64,000 nt of DNA from Asterias amurensis (GCF_032118995.1 NC_092660.1:6587501-6651500), one strand, 5' to 3'; positions 37,161 to 50,203 are shown, numbered from the stretch's first letter. Program-made: numbers and translations. The notes: a model not told the origin generated them from the sequence alone.

Positions 37161-40100
37161 ATGTCAAGTAAAGCTTCATGCAATCAAAGCCTAGGTGTTG
37201 TCAATTCCATGCCTGATGCTCTGCATCAAGACTCATCTGCCAATCATATACATCACAATGCTCATCCTGCTATACTCTTGGAGGAGTTGAACACACTACG
37301 CAATGAGGAGAGCTTAACGGATTTATCCCTTGTGACTGAGGATGGGCAACAGATTGCCTGTCACCGTGTGGTTCTTGCAGCTTCTATCCCCTACTTCAAG
37401 GCCATGTTTACCAGCGGCATGCAAGAGACCAAATCCCAGCAAGTTCGCATGCAAGGTATCGCTGGGTCTACTCTGAGGTTAATTGTTAACTACTGCTACA
37501 CAGGCTCCTTCATTCTCACAGAAAATAACGTGGAAGAAGTTGCAAATGCTTCAAACATACTTCAGTTTGAGTCACTAGAGGAAGAATGTGCCCGATTCTT
37601 GGGTAGTCGTCTCAACGCCACAAATAGTCTGGAAACAGAAATGGTTGGTCAGCGGCTCTTTAATCGGCAGCTGAGTGCACAAGCTCATGACTATTCGGTT
37701 GGGAACTTTACCGATGTGACTTTCTCTCAGGAGTTCTTAGAGTTTTCCGAGGAGCAGGTAGATGACTTCATCTCGGAGAATCTATACATAGATTTGGAAG
37801 AGGAGGTGTACTATGCCGTCATGAGATGGGTTAAGCATGACTGGGAGAACCGCAACAGTTACCTTTCAACGTTGTTTAAGAAAGTCTTTTTTGAACTGAT
37901 GGACAACAACTTCTTGCTGGAAATTGCAGGTAAAAAAGTGTAGATTTCTTTCTTTTACAGCACCAAAATTCAAACTTGAATTGAAGTTTTTCTTCACACA
38001 CGGACATTTTAAAGCCATTATACACTTTCGGTAAACAGTATTGTCCAAGTCCCACACTTCGTGTATCACAACTTATATATAAAATAAGAATCCTGTGGAA
38101 ATTTAGGCTCAATCGGACATCGGAGTCGGGAGAAAATAACAGGAAAACCCACTCCTGTTTTCGCGCGTTTCGCCGTGTCATGACATGTGTTTATAACAAA
38201 TCCGTAATTCTCGCTAACGAGAATTTATATTGTTTTACCATTTTCTCAAAAAGTAAAGCATTTCATGGACTAATATTTCAAGAAAAGTCTTTCACCATTA
38301 CCTTCTGTAAACCCTGTAAATTATTTGTGAATCTGTGAACTTTTTTTTTTTTTTTTCTGTACCGAAAGGGTCCAATGGCTTTAATGTGAATAAAGAGTTT
38401 AAAGTCACCTGGAAGTGGTATTTTTTCAAAATAAAGCTTTTTTCACTAATATGTGTGTTTTGATGAGTTGAATGTGAATAAACAGTTAACTAAGGTTTTA
38501 AAAAATCAGTTCTTTATGTTATTTACAAATTTAAGAGTAGACCCCGACCCGAGAGGGCGCTGTTCGTGACGTCAATCAAGGCAGACTTTGCCTGTAATGC
38601 GTAGAGTAAACACAATTGCAAAGTACATGTACGGACCAAGTCATGAGTTTGTACGTTTCAACAAAAAAAAAATTGTTTTTTTTCCGGCAATACCGACCAG
38701 GTGTATTGCTGCTGAATGCAGAAAAACACTTTTTGAAATGTACCAACTCACGACTTGGACGTACATGTACTTTACACATGTGTTTACTATACGCATTGCA
38801 GGCAAAGTCTGCCTTGAACGACGTCACAAAAGGGGTAGGCGGAGTCAGCCCCCCAAACAACTTTATATATTTTTTAAACATATAAATCGTGATAAACAAT
38901 TACTAAAAAAATTGTTTTATTGTTCGTAAGCATATACTCTTATGTTTGAAAGAAAAAAAAATTCTATTTCCAGGTGACTTTAAAAACTCTTTATATATTC
39001 ACATTAAAATTGACTTGTTGCTGTTTGTAAAAAAAAACATTCATCAAATATATACATTGCATGAAGGAAATTGAAGGAACCTGAGTGCGTTCACATTCAC
39101 TTTACAATTTGAAATCAAGCTGGTCACCAGAAGCTGACGGGGAATTGCATTCATGCTGGCCGGGGCTTGGCAGTCAATACTCCAGTATAAACTTACAATT
39201 TCCTCATAGAGTGCCCTTTACCAAGGAAAAACTGCCTTGCAGTTTCTAAGCCGAAACATATTGGGCTGCATGCCTCAACAATTAATTGTTGTGGCTGACT
39301 GTGAGTGTGGGTTCAAGGCCTGGGGCCGATTTCACAAAGCAATAAAGTTCATCGCAAGACCAGTTTTCAGTATCACCATAGTGATTTGTATTGTGACATC
39401 ACACTTTACTAAGCAACTACGATTGATTTGCAGTCACGATCAATTTTAGATCTTTGTGAAATCGGCCCCTGGTGTTGACACAATGTGTCTATTTTTAGCA
39501 AAATACTTCATGGGTGGTTATGGTTATGCAGTGAACATTTATGTACATAAAGGCCTGATGTGTAATGCACATTGGAGAGCTTAGACAGAGCAGCACTGAT
39601 TGGTCCCCGTGTTTTCATAGCGACATGCGCTTGTGATGCTCTGTATGGTTCTTACAAACATGTGCATTGTGTATTAATATAAATACCTCAGACAGTTTGG
39701 CTATTCCTATTTGTGGAGAGCGCGTCACGTGGGTGTGTATAAACCTTTGTTTATGTCCATTTAAAGGGTTGAAACATGGGCATGACACGCAAGCTTCCAC
39801 CTGTGCTTATACATGTAAGACAGTTCATTCATTCCTATTGGTCGAGGAGAAACGGCTGAAGCGGTTGTGCCACATCACGCAATACGTGCGACGTGCACAG
39901 CATTCCCTTATTGAGTTGTTTACCCGATCGGGTCGAGGGCCTTACTATTTCATAGCTGGAGGGGTGTTGTGTTGAAAGAAATCATTGAACAATTTAAATT
40001 TTTGCATTTATTTTTCTTGTTGACCAAAAAGTGTTGATGTTTTTCTACGAAAAGGTATGAATGGGAATCAAAGTGAGTTGGTTCGGTTTTCAACTAGTGG

Positions 40101-43100
40101 ATAAACCAGCCGAGGCCTGGTTTTTGGTAATTACCTCGACTTCATCTCGGTAAAACTATCAATTAGGGTATCGTTGGGTTTAAACCACTAGTTGAAAACC
40201 TCTTCACCACACATTAATTCCTTTAGCATGAGCCCATTCAGATGCTTCATGTTGTTTTAAGTGCTAGGCGTACATGTCATGTCAACCTATTACGGTCACC
40301 TGCATGGCATTTGGTCAGTAACTGTGCATCACAGGTGTCACAGTTAACCCCGTGCAACCATGACGAGAAAGACAGTTTGCTAACTCTGGAATGAAAGTCT
40401 CTTCGACACAATATTATATTTACAATTATTTTACATTTATTTACAACAACTGGGGAAACTGCCCCATTTCTAGAATCTGTACACTGAATATCTATATATC
40501 TTGGATTCGACTGAAATTAATAAATGAACTCAAAACACTTCGTCTCGATCTTCTCAAATAAAACTTATCCTTAAATTAACAATGTGTTGAAAATACTAGA
40601 AACTAAAGGGTGAGTCTCCTTAGACTATAATCGATATTATATATATATACAAAAATCAAGGCGTTTTAACAATTTCTCTTACTTCTGCAATGTTTCGCTT
40701 TTTGCGTCGTAATAACACCACTCTACTCTGTAGTCAATTAAATGTCTCCAAATCAAATTAATCAAAAGTTAATCAAATTTACACTTAAACAAAAGTGACC
40801 CTCCGGTCTGGCGTCCTGCCTCGATTCAATCTCAACTCTGATTTAAACTCTTACTTCAACCCTGACTTCAACTCTTACTTAAACTCTTACTTCAACTCTT
40901 GACTCCAACTCCGAATTCAACTCCAAACAAAAGTGTTCAAAATATTGGGTAAATAAAATGGCCCACCGTGAAAATGTCCAAAGGCTTAAATGTCCTCCGG
41001 TAACACTACAGCGTCTCACTCCACTCTTCCATTTTATGTAGGCACGTATCATACACGGACTCTCCGACCTTCTTCTTGGTCCGCCTCAGACCTTCAATTA
41101 ACGCTTCTCACTCTATGAGAGTATAGTCCCTTGAACTTCTAGGAGAGGGTTAGATTCCAACATCAACATCATGGCCATCTATAAAATAGTTATTGAAACA
41201 AATACAATAATGCCTGATGCTCTCCTTCATTTTGATAAATACACATGCACTTCTCAAATCCTTTCTTTGTCTGATTCCTTCGTCCAAAAAATAGTGAACT
41301 ACAAATTCAGAGTGTTCAAAATACAAAGCTATTCAAATCCAATGCTCCATTAATACAGCATGAAATACACTTTTCCAAAACCAATTTAGTTTCAAGAAGT
41401 CTCCTTAATTAGAATCAATATCCTCAAAAGACAATAAGCAAATTTTCAACTTACGATTTTCTCCTTGCTTCCAAACTTAAACTGCCGATCTCTGTCGCCT
41501 CAGTTGTCTGCGAATCAATTGCTTAAAATAACAGCCTGATAATCTGTTTCTGGTTTAGCATTAATATTGCAGCAAAACAATAACCTCAAAGGTTATAATT
41601 GTAGCGCGACACTGTTGAGATATAGGCACTTCCAAAAACCTATCCAAATTCTCTCTATCTTTCTCTCACTCAAAATTTCATGATCCTTCTTCCATAAGAA
41701 CCTATGTGAGACTACTGCCACTCCCTAAAATCTTGCATACCACGACTTCATGCAAAGTAGCTCAATCCTTCAATGCACAACAATACCTAATTATTCACAC
41801 CAACCTGTGTGACCAGACAAAGTACAAAGGAAAGTGAAGGCACTGACCTCCGCACTTCTATTCATAAACCAAGTTACGAAATTAGCATAACAATAGTTCA
41901 CAACCTTTGGGGAGAAAAATGCATATTCATTAGTGGATCTGCCCCTGTAAACTTAAACATACATATTCATTAGTATATCTGCTCCTGCAAAATAAACACC
42001 ATACATTAGAATGGGGGGGGGGTAATTCTGACAACAGGACATCTGTACATCACATCACAGTTTGTTTTTTGTTTGTTTAGATGACTTTCTCAGTAAGGGA
42101 ACTTGGGAAACCTCCCTCCCCCTAAAAGGGTCAACACCAAGTTGGCAATCAGCCAATCTCTTTAACGATCATTGGTTTTTAACGTTAATGTTCATGAATT
42201 GCACAAATCAAGAAATTTTGATTGATTATAAAATAGACAATACTTAATTCTGGTCAATGTGAAATCAACAGTTACATACATGTAGCTTGGTAGGATTTGA
42301 ACCCACGATCTGTAGTCTAACCATTGGACCACGGTGACCATGTAACATAAAATGATTTCACACTGTCCCTCTTTCTGTGTCAACTGCTAGGCGATACGAA
42401 ATTATAGGGTTGAACTCCCTTATTGCTTTTAATTTATATTAAAGGATAATTCTTCATCTTCTTGTACTTTTCTTTGTAGCACAAGAGGCCTTACTGCATG
42501 TACGAGAAACGGAAGATTGCTTAAAGATCGTTAAGAAAGCACTTTCATTTCACAAGGCACACGCTGACTCAATGTTTCTACCAAACAGCCAATCCCACCT
42601 GTCCGCTAGGGTTCACACAATGAGGAATTTTTCAGAAGTCATAATTCTCATCGGACAACTAGAGTTCCGGAATCAAGCTGAGGGTCTGAATCCAAAATCC
42701 AGCAATCTTCTTTTGTACAACCCTAAGAGTTGTAAATGGGAGGAGTTACCCCAGTCCCCTTTTGACGGTATTTCTGAATTCTCCACATCAGCCACAAACA
42801 TCAATAATGATGTTTTGGTATTGACCAGTCGCCATCGAGCGTGGCTGTACATAACTTGCGAGAAGAAGTGGTCATTGTTGACCAATCGAATGGAACACCG
42901 TAACGGTGAATGTCTGGTGACTCATGGGAACCAGGCTTTTGTCCTTGGTGGTATGACGCCGGTTGCAGGTACCGTTATGACCAGCGTTCAGTATTTTCAA
43001 GCAGTCACTAAGCAGTGGTTAGATGTTTCACCTATGATCAGCGGTCTAACTCGCGCCTCTGCGGTAGAGTGTCTGGATAAGATCTATATTATAGGAAGCA

Positions 43101-43552
43101 CCGGATCGCGTTTGATCTCCGAGATGTTCTGTTACTCCGTTTACTCCGGTAAATGGGTCAAATGTTTGCCGCTGTCGCAGCGATTAATCAACCCAAAGAT
43201 GGTTGCTGTTAAGGGTTGCTTGTATGTCCTGGGCCATCTGGACGACTTCACCATGGCTATGCTCAAATATGATGTCATTGCCGCAACGTGGAGTAACACA
43301 GAGGCTCCATTAGTGGCAAGGAAGGGTGCCTCGGTCGCCTTTTGCAACAACAAAATCTACCTCTTTGGAGGCAAGGTGGAGAATAACGATTACCAACAGG
43401 CAGATGAGTTTACGATCGAGTGTTACAGCCCGGAAACTGAAATTTGGAGTATCCATGATGAATCGCCTTGGTTACTGAATGGAGAGCAGACGGTCACCGT
43501 ATTAAACCCTTCGTTCCCGCCTGCGTTACGTTTAGGCCCCAAGAAACACTGA
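37161..43552 (+). CDS. Kelch-like protein (BTB-BACK-kelch), 2 coding exons, 613 aa
   Basis: Coding exons 37161-37929 and 42480-43552 join in phase 1 (GCAG|GTAAAA donor; TTCTTTGTAG acceptor) to give 614 codons with stop. ATG at 37161 is chosen because the frame upstream runs into the pyrimidine tract of an acceptor at about 37125. The BTB domain is at about 38-150 (TDLSLVTEDGQQIACHRVVL, YFKAMFTSGM), BACK at about 155-256 (FLEFSEEQVDDFIS, AVMRWVKHD), and the beta-propeller at about 290-600. Only two blades keep the double glycine (VLGGMTP, LFGGKVE); others read IIGS and VLGH. Family members are usually substrate adaptors of cullin-3 ubiquitin ligases; the order and length fit. The subfamily is not assigned. 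The intron of 4.55 kb is full of MITEs. A noncoding first exon ending at 35448 is possible. Confidence 0.93.
38008..38383. mobile_element. MITE family D in the kelch intron
   Basis: Termini TTTAAAGCCATTATACACTT and its near complement ending CCAATGGCTTTAA. The inside is non-coding. From memory, this is a very abundant element in sea stars. Confidence 0.8.
38381..39007. mobile_element. Foldback element in the kelch intron, about 627 bp
   Basis: Outer inverted termini of about 45 bp contain AATGTGAATA, AAGAGTTT and AAAGTCACCTGGAA. An inner imperfect palindrome (about 38577-38818) pairs AAGGCAGACTTTGCCTG and AAAGTACATGTACG with their complements. No transposase frame. The left end overlaps the right end of the preceding MITE by a shared TTA. 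Confidence 0.8.
39322..39469. mobile_element. MITE family A, complete, opposite orientation
   Basis: Same element as at 32298-32446, inverted, with the same terminal 18 bp. Confidence 0.9.
40086..40199. repeat. Short inverted repeat (about 115 bp)
   Basis: GGTTTTCAACTAGTGG pairs with CCACTAGTTGAAAACC; inner CCGAGG / CCTCG motifs pair as well. Possibly a small MITE. Confidence 0.7.
40200..42257. other. Kelch intron, otherwise featureless
   Basis: AT-rich with a degenerate CT/AC repeat of the CTTACTTCAACTCT type at about 40838-40930, a duplicated CATATTCATTAGT motif at about 41923 and 41962, and a G run at 42014. No gene is seen. Confidence 0.5.
42258..42362 (-). mobile_element. tRNA-related SINE or MITE fragment
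   Basis: The minus strand reads TGGTCCAATGGTTAGA (box A-like) and, 17 bases later, GGTTCAAATCC (box B). The acceptor arm of a tRNA is absent, so it is not a tRNA gene. TGTGAAATCA and TGATTTCACA flank it as an inverted pair. Confidence 0.6.
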
Positions 43553-43570
43553 ATGTTTCAGGCATGACAC

Positions 43571-43960
43571 TTAAAGGTACACGTTGCCTTGGATCGGACG
43601 AGTTGGTCAAAACAAAAGCGTTTGTAACCGTTTTTTTATAAAATGCATATGGTTGGAAAGATGTTTTAAAAGTAGAATACAAAGATCCACACAAGTTTGC
43701 CTCGAAATTGCGTGGTTTTCCTTCTACTGTGCGAACTAACATGGTCGGCCATTTATGGGAGTCAAAATTTTGACCCCCATAAATGGCCGACGTGTTAGTC
43801 GACAAGGTAAAAGGAAAACCACGCAATTTCGAGGCACGTTGTGTGGATAATTGTATTCTACTTTTACAACATCTTTCTACCCATATGCATTTTATAAAAA
43901 ACGGTTACAAACGCTTTTCAAAGACCAACTCGACCGATCCAAGGCAACGTGTTCCTTTAA
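43571..43960. mobile_element. Foldback MITE family E just after the kelch stop codon
   Basis: A near-complete palindrome of 390 bp: TTAAAGG...ACGTTGCCTTGGATCGG at the left pairs with CCGATCCAAGGCAACGT...CCTTTAA at the right, folding around GTCAAAATTTTGAC at about 43766-43779. It starts 18 bases after the kelch-like stop, so it is likely to lie in the 3' untranslated region. Confidence 0.9.
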
Positions 43961-44282
43961 CAGCTGAAAAGCTGATGTCCTCTTCTTTTTTGGAAGTACA
44001 AAAAAATCAAATATTGTACACAGCTTGTTTGACAAGATTTGTGTAAAAAGAATAACTAAATATACATGATAATGTATTTTCATTTTTTTTTTTTTTTTTA
44101 CAATTCAAAAATCTCCAAATTACTTGTCACTAATAACTGTTTGTCAGATGGATAAATTAGAAAAAAAAAGAAAAACAGTTCCCACCCAAATGTGTTGTCT
44201 TTTACCCAAGGAACATTAATGGATATATTCAAATCCTGTTTTATAGTGATTTACAGTACATTACAGACCTTGTCAGTACATT

Positions 44283-45385
44283 GGGTCGTATGAATAAAAA
44301 GTAGTACTTACTTTTACTTGAAAATTTTAAGTATTTACTACCATCCATATGAATAAAAGGAAGTAAAAACTGTTACTTAAAAGTATTTACTAAAATGCTA
44401 AAAGTATCTACTTTTACCAAAAAGTAAATTCTTTTAATTTTAGCACTTACTTACTTCCATATGAATAAAACAGAGAATATACTACAAAATGCAAGAAAAT
44501 GCAGTGATTTTTCAAGGTAGCTCCAGAGCTATCTTGGGCACAGAAGTAAAAGGCTCGTCCGAAGAAATGACAGTGTTTAGGAATGTTCCTCACAGGATAA
44601 ATGTTTTAGTCCAAAGGAAAGACATCACTGAAATATTAAATAGACACATACACAGTGTTTCACAACAGAAACAATACACACAAACTCAAACTGCTTTTAA
44701 TCAAACTTGTTTAAATATGCTGAGGATAAAATAAAACTGTTTGTAAAAAAAACGTTTTGTATCATTACAGTAAGCTTTTTAAAAAGATATAAAGAATTTG
44801 TTCAACTCAGAAATGAATGCCTCGATCATTAAGGCTTATTGTTCATAAAATCAGAAGAAGTAATTTTTTAAAAAATTAAATGCATTTCAATAGAATGTTG
44901 TTCGTGTTATTATTAAAACTTTTAAGTTTAAGTTTAAATAGCTATGCTCATATCCAGCTCTCATCTTCTCTATACAGTGCTGTCATGCTCCACTCCAAGT
45001 TTCAAAAGCTTAACAAAAACGTTTTTATTCTGTGTGTCCAGATGAGTCTCTTCATCAAAATGTTGTCAGAATAAAAACCTCATGGCTGACTTGAAGATTT
45101 CTATGTTTCTGTTAAACCAAATGCTGCTTTGGCTGTGTGTGTGAGTGCGCACGTAGACGTGAATGTGAGTTGTATTACAAAGGAAACCTTTTGTTAAGAG
45201 CCATTCAGCCATGGTATATCAGAAGTATTTACTCCAAAGCATTAAGTGAATACTTTGCAGTAAAAGAATAGGTTTATTCATAGGAATTTAGAAGATGCTT
45301 TTACTGAATGCTTCTACTTGGAAGTTTATGCTTTTACTTTTTGCTAGTACTTGTCAGTAAATACTACTTTTTACTCATACGACCC
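44283..45385. mobile_element. Non-autonomous DNA element, about 1.1 kb, inverted termini
   Basis: Termini GGGTCGTATGA.TAAAAAGTAG are inverted over about 32 bp. A 19-bp direct repeat beginning AGACCTTGTCAG lies at 44264-44282 and 45402-45420. Inside, TACTT-rich stretches and an 81-codon frame (44489-44734) starting MQENAVIFQGSSRAILG have no recognisable domain and no transposase signature. Confidence 0.75.
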
Positions 45386-45869
45386 ATTGAAAGCAAAGGT
45401 CAGACCTTGTCAGTACATTGTATTCAGCGCTGGTTGATACCAGCATAGAACAAGGAAACTAGGTTGAAAGCAAAGGTCAGGACTTATTACATGAGGAAGG
45501 AAACCTTGCACTGCCTTTGTACTTTGGGAGAAAAGTGGGTCTCAACCATAAACTTATGGTGTACTCGTTTCTGTTTCTACAAATATCTTAGTTTAAAGCA
45601 ACAGTACGGAATTGGTTTTTGCTAACAAAACTTTTAAAAACATACGTACATTGTACATTCTACTCCATGAATCTACACTTTCTTGTCCATTCTCCTTATC
45701 GTATTAAAATCTCACTTAATTTCTTATTTTCACCACTCCCTATAGAAGCGGGTTTTTTTGGGCAACTGGTACGTATTCAGACACACCTACATGTATGTTC
45801 CAAAAACCCTATGTTCATTCATTCACTCATTCATTTATTAGAAATCGCATGGCAACCAATGGCTTAATT

Positions 45870-46222
45870 GATTGATAATTGTTAGCATAAAAACTAACTT
45901 GGAAACAAGCAACATGGAGAGCTGTTGGTAGTATAAAACATTGTAGGACGGCTCCATCTGAAGCAACGTAGTTTGTGAGAAAGAAGTAATTTTCCATGAA
46001 TTTGATTTTTAGACCTCAAAATTAGATTTTGGGGTCTCAAAATCAAGCATTTAAAAGCACACAACTTTGATTTTGTACAAGGGTGTTTTATTTTTCCATT
46101 AGGCCTATTATTTCACAACTTCGAGTTCAATTTTTCACAGGTCTTTATTTTGTGCATTTGTTGAGATACACCAAGTGAGAAGCCTGGTCTTTGACAATTA
46201 CCAAAGGTGTCCAGTGCCTTTA
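45870..46222. mobile_element. MITE family C, copy with a shortened left end
   Basis: Contains GAGAAAGAAGTAATTTTCCA, the GAGGTCTC-type palindrome (here decayed), and the right end GTCCAGTGCCTTTA. Compare the complete copy at 63372-63760. Confidence 0.8.
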
Positions 46223-46235
46223 CATGTTACATGTT

Positions 46236-46699
46236 ACTTACTTTTACTTGAAAATTTTAAGTATTTACTACCATCCATATGAATAAAAGGAAGTAAAAAC
46301 TGTTACTTAAAAGTATTTACTAAAATGCTAAAAGTATCTACTTTTTAATTTTAGCACTTACTTACTTCCATATGAATAAAACAGAGAATATACTACAAAA
46401 TGCAAGTAAATGCAGTGATTTTTCAAGGTAGCTCCAGAGCTATCTTGGGCACAGAAGTAAAAGGCTCGTCCGAAGAAATGACAGTGTTTAGGAATGTTCC
46501 TCACAGGATAAATGTTTTAGTCCAAAGGAAAGACATCACTGAAATATTAAATAGACACATACACAGTGTTTCACAACAGAAACAATACACACAAACTCAA
46601 ACTGCTTTTAATCAAACTTGTTTAAATATGCTGAGGATAAAATAAAACTGTTTGTAAAAAAAACGTTTTGTATCATAACAGTAAGCTTTTTAAAAAGAT
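46236..46699. mobile_element. Second, truncated copy of the 1.1 kb DNA element
   Basis: Matches 44306-44789 almost base for base, including the 81-codon frame (one residue changed near the start), but lacks 20 bp and both termini. It is followed by an inverted family C end at about 46699-46735 (ACCAATAGTGTCCACTGCCT). Confidence 0.9.
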
Positions 46700-46739
46700 T
46701 TTGAGTAATTACCAATAGTGTCCACTGCCTTTAATGGGG

Positions 46740-47437
46740 GGTGTCAAAACAGGGATTTTGGAATAAGTATGAGGGTTGTAAAAACCATGCTCTGTTTACA
46801 GCTCTTGCAATATATCACTGTATCATTTTGTTCATATGTACATAGGGTACATGCATCCATTACCGTGTTTAGACTGGATTAGTGTATAGCAGCTTGTGGC
46901 CAGTATAATGCCCATATTAGGTAATATAATTTCTATGTAGGGCAGCGATAACCATAAATGTGTAAATAAAATGAAAAGAATAATTATTTTACAAGGTTAT
47001 GAAATTCTGTGTATCTTGTATCATTTTACAAGACAAGATAAAATGAGTGTGCACAAAGTAAAGAAATTAAAAAGATCGTGTTGAATGTGTTTTGTACCAG
47101 GAGATGGTTTACTAAATTTATAATAATTTTTAATACTGTATTTTATACAGTATTTATATATATGGGCATTCAAACCACGCATTATTACTGAAATAAAATA
47201 TAGAATTTTTTTTTTTAATTGTAATACTTTTTTAGTAATGAATTTTTATAATGTGTAAATATTCTTATGATTTGATCAAAATGTATCTTGAGTTGGTCAC
47301 GTAGCCCTGTAGTAACAGCTGCTAGACAGTTAATGATAATGTTTGGCCATGAACCCTTGAACTTGTGCATTCAGGGGCATTTCTTGGTATTGGTAATGTG
47401 AGATAATTTACAGTTTGTTGTATATATTCAAGTGGAG
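46740..47437. other. Intergenic, nothing recognised
   Basis: AT-rich, with the short palindrome ATACTGTATTTTATACAGTAT at about 47133-47153. No gene. Confidence 0.5.
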
Positions 47438-47709
47438 CCCAGGTCAAAATTCCAGTTGAACCTAGTTAACTGGGGTCAACTGGTTCAACTGGATAGTGAT
47501 CAAACTCGTCCATTTTCCATATTAACCAACTGGTTTGGACTAGGTTTAACTGTGTTCAACTAGGTTGAAATTATAAACCAGTTGGTTTCTGTCCATTTTC
47601 CATATTAAACCAACTGGTTTTAAATATATTTAACAAGTTTATCAACTGGTTTTCAACTAGTTCCAGTTAAACCCAGTTTAACTTGGTTCAACTGGAATTT
47701 TGACCTGGG
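47438..47709. mobile_element. MITE family F, 272 bp, CCAGTTGAAC-rich
   Basis: Inverted termini CCCAGGTCAAAATTCCAGTT and complement. The inside is a degenerate array of AACTGG / CCAGTT motifs, with CATTTTCCATATTAA twice. Confidence 0.88.
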
Positions 47710-49730
47710 AGTGAAGGCAAGAACTTGGGTTATCTGCACCCACATACAAATATGCATCATTGTTATGTTCCTTTCTTTTATTTTAGTTCATTTTCATTTC
47801 ATTATGTTACGAAATTCTGGTTGTGAAGGCAATGACTCTCAGAAAAGTTAACTTTATTACCCAGGGATGATATTTGGTCCTTGGACAAAAGTAGGAACAT
47901 TTTCTCAAGCACGGGTTGACCTAGTTCATGAAGTGTATGCTGTGATAGAGTTTTCAGGCAAAAGGCCTATGTTAACACTTTTTCCAAGGGCAAACAAATT
48001 TGAAAACAAAGTAGGAAGAATATTAAGCCTGATCACTGTTCTATAGCCAAGAGCCCAATGGAAAGAAGACTTGAGGAAGTTTCAGTTTTAGATGTGGGGG
48101 AAATTTCATAAACCCCGGAGAATTATTCTATGGAAAAACCCAGCCAGTCAGGTAGGGACTGAAAACCCAATCCATTCCAACCAGCCCTGAGGACCAGCTT
48201 TCCCCAATGTAACTTTGGCCCAGGCATGTCAAATTGTATTGATATTTACAACTTAATACCTCAACATAGTCTCTGTTATAATGTATTGTGCTTGAACATG
48301 TGTGTTTGGACCCCAAGAGCATGCCCTGAAGAACTGGTGTACAATTAAAATAGCTGTGTAACGGTGTACTACTGTAGTATTTTGACTTATTTATGACCTT
48401 GATTTTGAAACAATTAAAATATATGGTATCGGTAACACTTGCAAATGAGGCCAATGTGTGATTAATGGTAACAAGGCTTGTAACCCAAGGACTGTAGATA
48501 CTTTCACTTTCGTAGATGTGTGTATAGATGATTGATATGATATGTGACCTGTGACATTACTTGTTTTACATAAGAGCCACCAAGCCTGGACTTCCTGGAG
48601 GCTTGGCAAGTATAGCACATAGCCATGGAAGAAAACATGAAATCTTATATTTTTTGGAGATTTCATTTTCTAATTCTTATCAACTTTTGATATGATTAAT
48701 AGGGGGCACATCTCCTTTATCAACTTTTGATATGTCAAGCTTTTACTTTCACAACTCTTGGATTTATGTGGAAATGATGACACAAAATGTCAACTTCGAC
48801 CTATGACCAGCTGCTGTGCAGTATCTTGCCTGCCAGAACAGCCAAAGTACAAGGTCACACTTATTGTGAACTAAGGTCACATGGTCTATCTCTCTTTTGG
48901 TTACTTACACTGACCAATTTTGTAATGGGCAACCTGGTTTCAGGAAGGTTTTTTCTACTCGTTTGTTTCTGGTCTTATTCAAACATTTGCTTGTCTGGAA
49001 AACATTTGAGCTACTACAAGCCCTGCAGTCCTTGTGGATTTTTCTTCCAAACTCTTGCCTCAAAGAAATTAGGTTGGCAACAAATCTTCCTTTTTTGTGA
49101 ATATTATGATTTAATGTTATAGTTTTGGTTAGTACAATGATTTACTAATGTACAATAATTGTATATTTGTGCTCCCCTTTTGGTAGAGACTGCTTCATGT
49201 TTGTGTGTGGGTTTTTTTTTTTTTGGGGGGGGGGGGGGCGGGGGTGGGGTCTGGTTGAAATCTGCCCTAAAAAGTTGGCTTTTTATTTCCTGACGAAAGG
49301 GGACCCAGTTCTGTTGCACCTGTACAACTGAGCACTAAACCCTGCTTGTGTTGACCTATTGAGTTCGTGCTTCACAATGGTTGTTTGTTTCAATAGAATC
49401 CAGTAGCAGCGTTGAATGATGCATTGTTGTATTGTTGCAGTGGATGTCAGCTGGTTCATGTAGTATAGGGAGTACATGTTTAATTGTCCAATACCTTAGC
49501 ATAGTTTTGTACAGATGAACCCTCCCCACCCCCTTCCTAGAATCCTCTGAATAAATTCTGAGACACAATAATTCAAATTCCTAGACACAATGTCGACACA
49601 ATGGTGGGGGGGGGGGGGGGGGTATTACATGCCCCATGTAGAGCGTGACCAAATGCATAAAAGGAAAAGTACACAAAGTGTTCATCATTCAATGCAAAAA
49701 AAGTGTTCATCAATCAAATGCCAAAATGTT
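47710..49730. other. Intergenic, nothing recognised
   Basis: Only short frames without domains or convincing splice sites. G runs at about 49224-49240 and 49604-49622. No gene or element ends are seen. Confidence 0.5.
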
Positions 49731-49732
49731 TG

Positions 49733-50203
49733 AACTAACATCACGTATTGATGTTTGAACTACATAACATGTAAACTAACATCACGTATTGATGTTTGAA
49801 CTACATAACATGTAAACTAACATCACGTATTGATGTTTGAACTACATAACATGTAAACTAACATCACGTATTGATGTTTGAACTACATAACATGTAAACT
49901 AACATCACGTATTGATGTTTGAACTACATAACATGTAAACTAACATCACGTATTGATGTTTGAACTACATAACATGTAAACTAACATCACGTATTGATGT
50001 TTGAACTACATAACATGTAAACTAACATCACGTATTGATGTTTGAACTACATAACATGTAAACTAACATCACGTATTGATGTTTGAACTACATAACATGT
50101 AAACTAACATCACGTATTGATGTTTGAACTACATAACATGTAAACTAACATCACGTATTGATGTTTGAACTACATAACATGTAAACTAACATCACGTATT
50201 GAT
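49733..50203. repeat. 41-bp tandem satellite, about 11.5 units
   Basis: The unit contains ACTAACATCACGTATTGATG and TTTGAACTACATAACATG. CACGTATTGAT recurs twelve times at exact 41-bp steps from 49742 to 50193 with almost no variation. Each unit has two small dyads (ACATCA/TGATGT and TACAT/ATGTA). There are no spacers, so it is not a CRISPR-like array. Confidence 0.98.

Noticed and set aside
38588-38929. Open frames of about 90-113 codons in the kelch intron
   Set aside because: They lie across the arms of a foldback element and mirror each other on the two strands.
42258-42362. Functional tRNA gene (minus strand)
   Set aside because: Box A and B are present, but no acceptor stem can be formed.
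49600-49622. G runs (also near 42014, 49230 and 50440) as G-quadruplex regulatory sites
   Set aside because: They are single homopolymer runs of the kind that vary by slippage; there is no nearby gene to regulate.
49733-50203. CRISPR-like array
   Set aside because: Units are contiguous with no variable spacers, and the surroundings are eukaryotic; it is a satellite.
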